DNA of 12,908 bases, from the NCBI GenBank assembly GCA_000434775.1, contig FR895488.1, positions 112,915 to 125,822 of the forward strand. The letters run 5' to 3'. Positions 6,953-12,908 of the stretch are shown here, in pieces. The position numbers were made by a program, and so were the translations under genes. Within the stretch, counting starts at the first letter, position 1. Every line of letters begins with the position of its first letter. This stretch comes from Eggerthella sp. CAG:368 (lineage in GTDB: Bacteria > Actinomycetota > Coriobacteriia > Coriobacteriales > Eggerthellaceae). Below the pieces are notes generated by a model. That model saw nothing but the letters and a program-made list of their open reading frames with translations, did no database searches and was not told the DNA's origin.

Positions 6953-7882
6953 TTACTTCGTTTCGTTCATTAGTATCCTTAGGGCTTTTTCTTCAAGTTC
7001 AATATCAATTTTTGTAGCGGAAAATGCCTCTCCGTCAATTTGTGTTGGGGGAGCAATACGAAACTCCAAAGAGACTTTCTTTGCGCGTTTAAAGCGAACG
7101 TGCGGATGGTTGATATGTCCTCCATTCTTTGCCTTAAGGAATGTGGTGGTAGCTTGAAGCGTTGTTAGGGGAGGCAGCGCATAGCAAATATCCAGGTATC
7201 CATCATCCAATTCCGCTTTGGGGCATATTTTAAATCCTCCACCATAGGTTTTGCCGTTTTGAATAGCCATTAAATAGAAGGAGAGTTCTTCGGCTTTTTC
7301 ATCATCGAAAGAAACGGTTGCGGTATGGACATCAAGGTGGTTTTTGAGCTGATTAAAACCAGCTTGAAGATAAAGTGAAGTGCCTGTTCTTCCTGTTTTC
7401 TTCCTTAATTCCATAGTTTGTAGCGCGATAGCTGCATCAAGTCCAAAAGAGATGGTTTCGTCACAATATGTGTCATTCACTTTTACGATATCAATTGATG
7501 TTGGCTGGGCGATAAGAAGTTCCTGAAGTGATTCTTTAGGTTTTCTGCTCATGTTGATGCTTCGGGCAAAATCGTCACCGTTTCCGCAAGGAATGATACC
7601 TAAGATAGGGCGATCTTCTTTTGGGAGGAGCATAAGCCCATTAACAACTTCATGCACAATGCCGTCGCCACCAAGGACAATTACAGTTTGAAAATTTGCC
7701 CCTTTTTGTCTTGCAAGAGCGGTTCCTTCTTTTGCGTATACGGTATGACAAACTTCAAAAGTTGGACTACTTGGTTCTTTATCGAGAGCCTGTTTTATTT
7801 CGTTGACTGCTTTCGCGGCGACAGCAGTCGCCTTATTATTACGTGCAGTTGGGTTGATGATAAGGAGCGTGTTTCCAAACAT
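6953..7882 (-). CDS. Diacylglycerol-kinase-family lipid kinase
   Basis: This protein belongs to the soluble DagK/YegS/sphingosine-kinase family, which phosphorylates diacylglycerol or related lipids with ATP at the inner face of the membrane. The order of motifs fits: LLIINPTA at 6-13, the nucleotide-binding loop GGDG at 71-74 followed by HEVVNGL, then PCGNGDDFARS at 98-108, and a C-terminal beta-sandwich with DGYLDI and PPTQIDGEAF. At 309 aa it has the normal length. There is no membrane segment. The actual lipid substrate cannot be read from the sequence; recycling diacylglycerol from lipoteichoic acid or glycolipid synthesis is the usual role in Gram-positives. AAAGGA lies about 6 bases before the ATG. 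It is divergent from the MBL hydrolase, with 97 bases between them. Confidence 0.88.
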   Translation of the reverse strand: MFGNTLLIINPTARNNKATAVAAKAVNEIKQALDKEPSSPTFEVCHTVYAKEGTALARQKGANFQTVIVLGGDGIVHEVVNGLMLLPKEDRPILGIIPCGNGDDFARSINMSRKPKESLQELLIAQPTSIDIVKVNDTYCDETISFGLDAAIALQTMELRKKTGRTGTSLYLQAGFNQLKNHLDVHTATVSFDDEKAEELSFYLMAIQNGKTYGGGFKICPKAELDDGYLDICYALPPLTTLQATTTFLKAKNGGHINHPHVRFKRAKKVSLEFRIAPPTQIDGEAFSATKIDIELEEKALRILMNETK

Positions 7883-7922
7883 TGAGTATCCTTTGTCAGA
7901 TTGCTCATTTTCTCCTGTCTCA

Positions 7923-7952
7923 TTGTACGGTAAAGCCTGTCTTGGTTATACA
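7923..7952 (+). promoter_or_regulatory. Possible promoter of the MBL hydrolase gene
   Basis: TTGTAC (7923-7928) and TATACA (7947-7952) are 18 bases apart; TACAAT at 7949-7954 is a better -10 but 20 bases away. The intergenic region is only 97 bases, so the two divergent promoters must lie close together. Confidence 0.35.
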
Positions 7953-7979
7953 ATTAAAGGGAAAGAGGAAAGAAGAAGC

Positions 7980-9020
7980 ATGAATCCTAGTCCTGTATCA
8001 ATTTATGACCCCGTAACATATAAAAACGATTTTCTGTTCAAAGAAGAACTTCAGCATATTTTCCATAGTAGTTTTTCCATTAAAAATTTTCCTTTTGCGC
8101 AAAGGCTTGATTTATTTGCTGTTGTTGAGCCTGGAGAAAAGGCTTTATTTTTTGATGTAGGAAAAGAAGAACTCTGTGGTACCGAGACTCTTGATCGGTT
8201 GGTCGAAACGTACCATATCCCTTGGTCGTCAGTCGAAATTGTCCTTTCACATTTCCATGATGATCATGATGGTTGCGTGCAACATTGCATAAACAAAGGG
8301 GTAACTCACGTATATCACGGTCCGCGTCTGTGTTTTTCGCAAGAGAGAAAGCAGGTTTTCTTACAGCGCACGGGCATCTTAAAAAAAGGTGACAAAGAGT
8401 TGGAACCTTTTGTTGATTTCTTTTTACAAAGGAATCGTTTTTCTCCTGAGGTGGAGGCTGTTTTGCGGGAAGTGCCTGAAGGCAAGGTCTTCTCTATTGC
8501 GGGATATGCTTTTAAGGTTGTTTACACTCCTGGTCATACGCCTGAGCATATTTCCCTCTATGAGCCCGATAAGAATATTCTTTTTGCTGGTGATTTTGTT
8601 TTAGATGCCGCTCCTGGCGTTATGCAGTTTATTCCTGATTCTCATATGCTTGAGAAGTATCTGCATGAGCTTGGAAAGGCTCGCGAGGCTAATTTGTCAG
8701 CGTTGTACATGAGCCATCACGAGGTTCTTTTTAATATAGAGGAAGCCAATGTTCTTATTTCTAAACAGATAGATTCCTATGACCATCCTTTGCGTAAGGT
8801 TTTGGCGCAGTTTATCCCAGGTGAATGGCTTGATGCCTACGATGTTGCATTGCGCTATTGTTCTGATCGAGCTGGGGACTTTAAAAAACGAGATTGTAGT
8901 TTTCGCATTCGAAAAATTGCAAATATGTATGCCTATTTGGATTTTTTAGTAAGCAGAGGGCTTCTTGAAAAGAGGTTATCTTCTGACGGGAGAGACGTCT
9001 TTTTATCTATAAGAGTTTAG
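7980..9020 (+). CDS. MBL-fold (metallo-beta-lactamase superfamily) hydrolase with C-terminal winged-helix-like region
   Basis: The metal site is complete: HFHDDH at 91-96, His186 in PGHTPEH, Asp205 in AGDF, and His246/His247 in the SHH motif near 245. These are the ligands for two metal ions in the glyoxalase II/RNase Z-like superfamily. Residues 1-250 form the MBL fold; the last ~95 residues are helical and end in a short strand pair (LLEKRLSSDGRDVFLSIRV), like the winged-helix domain often attached to this branch. Length is 346 aa. There is no signal peptide, so a cytosolic thioesterase-like, glyoxalase-like or phosphodiesterase role is possible, but the substrate is unknown. I chose the ATG at 7980 because the upstream extension overlaps the divergent lipid kinase gene and has no family match; a purine-rich GAGGAAAG lies upstream. 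No clear terminator follows the gene. Confidence 0.85.
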   Translation: MNPSPVSIYDPVTYKNDFLFKEELQHIFHSSFSIKNFPFAQRLDLFAVVEPGEKALFFDVGKEELCGTETLDRLVETYHIPWSSVEIVLSHFHDDHDGCVQHCINKGVTHVYHGPRLCFSQERKQVFLQRTGILKKGDKELEPFVDFFLQRNRFSPEVEAVLREVPEGKVFSIAGYAFKVVYTPGHTPEHISLYEPDKNILFAGDFVLDAAPGVMQFIPDSHMLEKYLHELGKAREANLSALYMSHHEVLFNIEEANVLISKQIDSYDHPLRKVLAQFIPGEWLDAYDVALRYCSDRAGDFKKRDCSFRIRKIANMYAYLDFLVSRGLLEKRLSSDGRDVFLSIRV

Positions 9021-9098
9021 TAATTTATCTATTACAAAAAGAAATACCAAACACCGAAATCTTAGTTTTTCAAATTCGTTGTTACAGAAAACGCTTCA

Positions 9099-9104
9099 TA
9101 TAAT
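9099..9104 (+). promoter_or_regulatory. Possible -10 box of the glycine cleavage operon
   Basis: A perfect TATAAT lies about 80 bases before the first aptamer. The -35 is weak at 16-18 bases upstream; TTGTTA at 9079-9084 is 14 bases away. Start would fall near 9111. Confidence 0.4.
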
Positions 9105-9182
9105 GGTCTTATCATCATGGATGGGTTAAACGCAAATGTGCCATTCAAGATGCGGTAATAAAATACTTCGGATGATGAAGTC

Positions 9183-9335
9183 GGGAGAGATCGTGTGGTT
9201 ATGCGCGCGGCGCCGAAGGGGAGGCAGAAACTCTCAGGCAGAAGGACCGATTTCGGACGAAACTCTGGAAACGCACGTTGGTGCGCCGAAGAAGCAATCT
9301 GCGTGAGCAGAGAATCTTTCAGGCCAATGACAGAG
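9183..9335 (+). promoter_or_regulatory. Tandem glycine riboswitch (two aptamers)
   Basis: Two glycine aptamers lie back to back. Each contains the conserved CGCCGAAG (9211-9218 and 9284-9291) and a later CAGGC element (9235-9239 in CTCTCAGGCA; 9320-9324 in TTTCAGGCCA). The first aptamer ends in GGACGAAACTCTGGA at 9255-9269. CTCTG at 9263-9267 can close the first aptamer by pairing with AGAG at 9186-9189, or the second by pairing with CAGAG at 9331-9335. This matches the Bacillus gcvT riboswitch, which switches the operon on when glycine is bound. It directly precedes a terminator and gcvT. The stretch 9021-9180 holds only the candidate promoter and no gene that I can see. Confidence 0.92.
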
Positions 9336-9365
9336 GCGCAAGCGCTAGTTCGCTTGCGCTTTTTT
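9336..9365 (+). terminator. Riboswitch-controlled intrinsic terminator before gcvT
   Basis: GCGCAAGCG (9336-9344) and CGCTTGCGC (9351-9359) form a perfect 9-bp stem with a 6-base loop, followed by six T residues (9360-9365). The stem begins at the base right after the closing strand of the second aptamer. CAGAG (9331-9335) can instead pair weakly, with G-U pairs, to the T run and lengthen this hairpin. Glycine binding that locks CAGAG into the aptamer would therefore weaken termination, the expected ON-switch arrangement. Confidence 0.85.
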
Positions 9366-9383
9366 CTTTGAATGGAGGTTTGT

Positions 9384-10469
9384 ATGGAGAAAAAAACACC
9401 TCTCTATGACGTGCATGTTGAAGAAGGAGGCAAGATTGTTCCCTTTGCGGGATACTTGCTTCCCGTTCAATATGGAACAGGGGTTATTGCAGAACATAAG
9501 GCGGTGCGTACGGCAGCGGGTCTGTTTGATGTATCGCATATGGGTGAGGTGAAGGTTACGGGCTCAGGAGCTCTTGCAAGCCTTAATCACCTGATGACCA
9601 ACGATTTTACAAACATGCGTGTTGGTCGAGTTCGTTACAGTGTGATGTGCCGCGAAAACGGTGGCTCCATTGACGATTTGATTGTCTATAAGTTTGGCGA
9701 AGAGTCATACTTGGTGGTTGTTAATGCGGCAAATCGCGAAAAGGACTTCTCCCATATCAAAGAAAACCTTCTTGCAGATACCGAGGTAGAAGATATTTCT
9801 GATTCTATTGCGCAATTGGCGCTTCAGGGCCCTAAAGCGCCTGACATCCTTGCTAAGCTCGTCGATGCATCCACACTCCCAACCGGCTATTACACCGCAG
9901 TTCCTCATGTTGATGTTGATGGCATCGACTGTATGGTTTCTTGCACGGGCTATACCGGAGAAGGGGGATATGAGCTCTATACCGCCGCTGAAAATGGGTC
10001 CGCTTTATGGGAAAAATTGCGTGCAGCTGGCGAAGACTTCGGACTTATTCCCTGCGGTTTAGGGTCTCGAGACACATTGCGTTTAGAAGCAGCAATGCCG
10101 CTTTATGGGCATGAGCTTACCGATGATATTTCTCCTGTTCAGGCAGGACTTAACTTTGCTATTAAACTCGATCATGACTTCATTGGTCGTGATGCTCTTG
10201 TTGCCGAGGGTACTCCTCGTCAGGTTCGTGTTGGTCTTGAAGTTACGGGTCGTGGAATTATTCGTGAGCATCAAGACATATATCTCGGTGATGAAAAGAT
10301 TGGTGTTACAACTTCGGGTACTATGTGTCCTTTTGTTGGCAAGGCTTTGGCTATGGCATATATCGATCGATCCCATGCTGAAGAAGGCACGGAGCTTGAA
10401 GTTGATGTTCGTGGACGTCGTGTTGCCGCAAAGATTGTTCCGCTTCCATTTTATTCTCGTAATAAGTAA
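9384..10469 (+). CDS. gcvT: Glycine cleavage system T-protein (aminomethyltransferase)
   Basis: GcvT takes the aminomethyl group carried on lipoyl-GcvH, transfers the methylene to tetrahydrofolate giving 5,10-methylene-THF, and releases ammonia. The 361-aa protein has the family's [11 protein letters not shown] at 46-56, the catalytic aspartate region [11 protein letters not shown] at 93-103, VNAANR at 113-118 for folate binding, and [13 protein letters not shown] at 188-200. Length is normal. I chose ATG 9384 because GGAGG at 9374-9378 lies 5 bases upstream; an in-frame ATG at 9372 overlaps that ribosome site. It is the first gene behind the glycine riboswitch. A gap of 177 bases separates it from gcvH, with no clear terminator. 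Confidence 0.95.
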   Translation: MEKKTPLYDVHVEEGGKIVPFAGYLLPVQYGTGVIAEHKAVRTAAGLFDVSHMGEVKVTGSGALASLNHLMTNDFTNMRVGRVRYSVMCRENGGSIDDLIVYKFGEESYLVVVNAANREKDFSHIKENLLADTEVEDISDSIAQLALQGPKAPDILAKLVDASTLPTGYYTAVPHVDVDGIDCMVSCTGYTGEGGYELYTAAENGSALWEKLRAAGEDFGLIPCGLGSRDTLRLEAAMPLYGHELTDDISPVQAGLNFAIKLDHDFIGRDALVAEGTPRQVRVGLEVTGRGIIREHQDIYLGDEKIGVTTSGTMCPFVGKALAMAYIDRSHAEEGTELEVDVRGRRVAAKIVPLPFYSRNK

Positions 10470-10646
10470 CCCTTTTGACTTACTCAAGGAAGTGTTTTGT
10501 GTTTTACGGATAACCCGTGTTAAAGAGCAAGTTTAATCTCAAGAACATCTGAATGCATCCTTATGTAATTGAGCTTTGTTTATTCAGGTTAGAAACCAAC
10601 TAGTAACCAGACGGTATTGCCGTCCAATAAAAAAGGAGAAGTATCA

Positions 10647-11033
10647 ATGGCAGAAATCAAAACCCCTGAAAATCTTTCATATGCAAAATCTCACGAATGG
10701 GTAAAGGTTGAGGGCAATGTGGCTCTCATTGGTTTGACAGATTTCGCTCAGGACGCACTTGGCGATATTGTATTCGTCAACCTTCCCGAAGAAGGAGATG
10801 AATTTGAGGCTGGCGAAACGTTCGCTGACGTTGAATCTGTAAAAGCGGTATCGGATGTATATTGTCCAATCTCAGGTACGGTTGTCGAAGTTAACGAAGA
10901 ACTACTCGATGATCCTGCCTTGTTGAATCAGGATCCTTACGGAGCATGGCTTGTGAAGCTCGAAGGAGTTTCTGGTGTAGAAGACCTTCTTGACGCTGAA
11001 GCCTATAAGGCCGCTTGCGCTGAAGAGGAGTAA
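10647..11033 (+). CDS. gcvH: Glycine cleavage system H-protein (lipoyl carrier)
   Basis: GcvH is the small lipoyl-bearing shuttle that carries the aminomethyl intermediate between P-, T- and L-proteins. The lipoylation site is Lys66 in the conserved ESVKAVSD (63-70), and SHEWVK at 15-20 is the usual N-terminal mark. The 128-aa length is standard. The start at 10647 has GGAG at 10635-10638, 8 bases upstream; the frame is open back to a TTG at 10617, but that lies before the ribosome site. A small hairpin, GACGG/CCGTC (10610-10624), sits just before the ribosome site. The gene stops 2 bases before gcvPA, with the gcvPA ribosome site inside its last codons. Confidence 0.95.
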   Translation: MAEIKTPENLSYAKSHEWVKVEGNVALIGLTDFAQDALGDIVFVNLPEEGDEFEAGETFADVESVKAVSDVYCPISGTVVEVNEELLDDPALLNQDPYGAWLVKLEGVSGVEDLLDAEAYKAACAEEE

Positions 11034-11035
11034 AT

Positions 11036-12363
11036 ATGGGCAGCTTTGTTCCTGTAACTCAAGACGAGTTGCAGTCTATGCTTACGGAGATGGGGTATAC
11101 GAGCATCCGTGAGCTGTATGCGAATGTACCCGAAGAAGTCTATCTTGAACAGGTTGATATTGATTCAGGGAAAAGCGAACTCGAAGTAACTAACGAAATG
11201 AATCGTTTGGCAGAGGCCAACGTGCGTTTCAAGAGTTGCTTTCGCGGTGCGGGTGCCTACCGTCACTTTATTCCTGCAACCGTAACTGCAATAACGACGA
11301 AGGAAGAATTTGTCACTTCTTATACTCCCTATCAGGCTGAAATTAGCCAAGGCGTGCTGCAGTCGATATTTGAATATCAAACGCAAATCTGCGAACTAAC
11401 GGGCATGGATGTGTCGAATGCCTCGGTTTACGACGGTGCTACGGCGGCGGCAGAAGCGGTATTTATGTGCGAAGAACGCAAGCGCTCAGGCGTGGTAGTT
11501 TCTGCAGGTGTAGACCCTCAAACGATTGAGGTGGTACGTACGTACTGTGCTTCTCGCGATGTGGAGGTAACTATTGTTCCCTTAGAGGACGGTAAAACAA
11601 ATCCTGCTTCTATTGCGTGTGCTGCAAAGAATGCAGCGAGTGTCTTGTTCCAAAGTCCAAATTATTACGGTGTTATTGAGGACGCTGAAGCGCTTGTTGC
11701 TTCTGCTCATGAGGTAAAAGCGAAGGTAATCATGTCTGCAAACCCTATTTCTTTGGGGTTATTGAAAACTCCCGGAGAAGTTGGCGCAGATATTGCGGTG
11801 GGCGAGGGGCAGCCTCTAGGGCTTCCGCTTTCCTATGGTGGTCCTTACCTTGGATTTATGGTCCTTACCTTGGATTTATGGCGGCAACTCAAAAGCTGAT
11901 GCGAAAACTTCCTGGACGAATTGTTGGACAGACGACAGATTCAGAAGGTGATCGCTGTTTTGTTTTGACGTTGCAAGCGCGCGAACAGCATATTCGTCGC
12001 GAAAAGGCATCTTCAAACATCTGCTCAAATGAAGCGCTTTGTGCCATGACGGCTTCTGTATATCTTGCCGTTATGGGACCTTCAGGTTTCGCTCAGGTAG
12101 CAAAGAATTCTGCCGCTCATGCCCACTATTTATCTCAACGTCTTGAGGAATGCGGATTTAAACGAGTACATGAAGGTGAGTTTTTCCATGAGTTCGTTAC
12201 CAGCTGTCCCTGTGATGCCTCTGTTCTTGAAAAGGAATTAGCAGAGCGTGGAATTCTCTCTGGTTTACCTGTTGAAGACGGCATCTTGTGGTGTTGTACC
12301 GAACTCAACTCAAAGCAGCAAATAGACGAACTTATTGAAGCTATTCAGGAGGTGTTGGGCTAA
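11036..12363 (+). pseudogene. gcvPA: Glycine decarboxylase P-protein subunit 1, frameshifted by a 20-bp duplication
   Basis: GcvPA is the non-PLP half of the split glycine decarboxylase, which binds GcvPB to release CO2 from glycine onto GcvH. The frame from 11036 follows GcvPA closely to Met275 (11858-11860), then enters the second copy of a 20-bp repeat, reads 12 foreign residues and stops at 11897-11899. The rest of the gene continues in another frame from ATG 11878 to 12363, starting with the sequence MAATQKLMRKLPGRIVGQTT and including REQHIRREKASSNIC, a P-protein hallmark. Deleting one 20-bp copy gives a single 435-aa GcvPA of normal length. There are no other stops or lesions, so the break is recent, reversible or a sequencing/assembly artefact. 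The ATG at 11878 has no ribosome site. If it is real, the cell cannot make normal GcvPA. Confidence 0.85.
11841..11880 (+). repeat. Perfect 20-bp tandem duplication inside gcvPA
   Basis: GTCCTTACCTTGGATTTATG occurs twice head to tail at 11841-11860 and 11861-11880. Two further bases match on the left and one on the right (11839-11881 in all). Twenty bases is not a multiple of three, so the second copy shifts the gcvPA frame. Neither copy has an inverted repeat or a mobile-element end beside it, which suggests slippage or unequal recombination. Confidence 0.97.
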
Positions 12364-12908
12364 TGAAACTCTTGTTTGAAAGAAGCTATACTGGTCGTTC
12401 TCAGTCTATTTTGCCTGATTGTGATGTTCCTGAAGTTGTTTTTGACGAAAAACTTCTTCGAAGTGAATCTCCTCGACTTCCTGAACTAGCAGAGATTGAG
12501 GTAAGTCGTCATTATACAGAACTTGCTAAGCAAGCGCATGGGGTGAATGATGGGTTTTATCCGCTTGGGTCTTGTACCATGAAATACAACCCGTACATGA
12601 ATGAGGCTTTTGCTGCATTACCTGGCTTTACCGATATTCATCCTCTTCAGCCGATGGAAACAGCTCAGGGATCTCTTGAGGTTTTGTATCGTGCTGATGA
12701 ACTTTTGAGTGAGATATGCGGAATGGATGCTATGTCGCTTCAGCCTGCAGCAGGTGCTCATGGTGAATATACGGGGTTGTTGCTCATTCGTGCTTATCAC
12801 TTGCACCGGGGAAACACTGAGCGTACGCAAATCATTGTGCCCGATTCAGCACATGGCACCAATCCTGCATCCGCTGTTATGGCAGGGTTTGAAGTGGTGA
12901 ATGTTGCT
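12363..12908 (+). CDS. gcvPB: Glycine decarboxylase P-protein subunit 2 (partial, runs off right edge)
   Basis: GcvPB is the pyridoxal-phosphate-binding half of the split glycine decarboxylase. The 182 codons seen include the diagnostic [20 protein letters not shown] (36-55), [14 protein letters not shown] (64-77) and [11 protein letters not shown] (161-171) elements; the PLP lysine would lie beyond the window. The ATG at 12363 shares its A with the gcvPA stop codon (TAATG), so translation is normally coupled to gcvPA, with AGGAGGTG about 10 bases before the start. Because gcvPA is frameshifted upstream, this coupling would now depend on ribosomes translating the second gcvPA fragment. Confidence 0.92.
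   Translation, partial: MKLLFERSYTGRSQSILPDCDVPEVVFDEKLLRSESPRLPELAEIEVSRHYTELAKQAHGVNDGFYPLGSCTMKYNPYMNEAFAALPGFTDIHPLQPMETAQGSLEVLYRADELLSEICGMDAMSLQPAAGAHGEYTGLLLIRAYHLHRGNTERTQIIVPDSAHGTNPASAVMAGFEVVNVA

Noticed and set aside
9372..9383. Upstream ATG as the start of gcvT
   Set aside because: It overlaps the GGAGG ribosome site that serves the ATG at 9384, and family homology begins with the later start.
10083..10487. A 134-codon minus-strand frame opposite gcvT
   Set aside because: Shadow of a conserved gene, with no ribosome site that I trust.
11878..12363. Independent 161-aa gene after gcvPA
   Set aside because: It is the C-terminal part of GcvPA in a shifted frame, with no ribosome site of its own.

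Overview
The window looks like ordinary chromosome from an actinobacterium of moderate-to-low GC. The L20 protein is actinobacterial in style, and the SufC-type ATPase, split glycine decarboxylase and gene mix would fit the Coriobacteriia (Atopobium/Lancefieldella-like). That placement is an inference from protein style, not a database result. I see no insertion sequence, prophage, CRISPR array, tRNA or rRNA.

Layout from left to right. (1) 1-679, minus strand: the N-terminal 226 codons of a SufC-like Fe-S assembly ATPase, running off the left edge. (2) 885-3956, plus: a promoter, a 559-aa phosphohexomutase, then two unrecognised single-pass membrane proteins, one anchored at its C-terminus and one at its N-terminus. 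(3) 4006-5413, plus: promoter, leader with an intrinsic terminator, and the translation operon infC-rpmI-rplT; infC appears to start at AUA. A strong terminator ends the operon. (4) 5394-5639, minus: a small, unrecognised polar protein whose last codons lie inside the rplT terminator. (5) 5747-6802, plus: a trigger-factor-like chaperone that lacks the PPIase domain and has an acidic stretch where the ribosome-docking motif should be. (6) 6953-7882, minus: a diacylglycerol-kinase-family lipid kinase, sharing a bidirectional terminator with the gene before it. (7) 7980-9020, plus: an MBL-fold hydrolase divergent from the kinase. (8) 9099-12908, plus: the glycine cleavage locus, with a tandem glycine riboswitch, an intrinsic terminator, gcvT, gcvH, gcvPA and the start of gcvPB.

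The glycine cleavage genes should act together: the P-protein (GcvPA+GcvPB) decarboxylates glycine onto lipoyl-GcvH, and GcvT moves the methylene group to tetrahydrofolate and releases ammonia. The riboswitch would turn the operon on when glycine is plentiful. However, gcvPA carries a perfect 20-bp tandem duplication (11841-11880) that shifts the frame and splits it in two; removing one copy restores a normal 435-aa protein. As read here, P-protein is inactive, through a recent mutation, a reversible slippage switch, or an assembly error.

The points most worth a second look are the gcvPA duplication, the stripped-down trigger factor relative, the AUA start and attenuator of infC, and the small gene that overlaps the rplT terminator.
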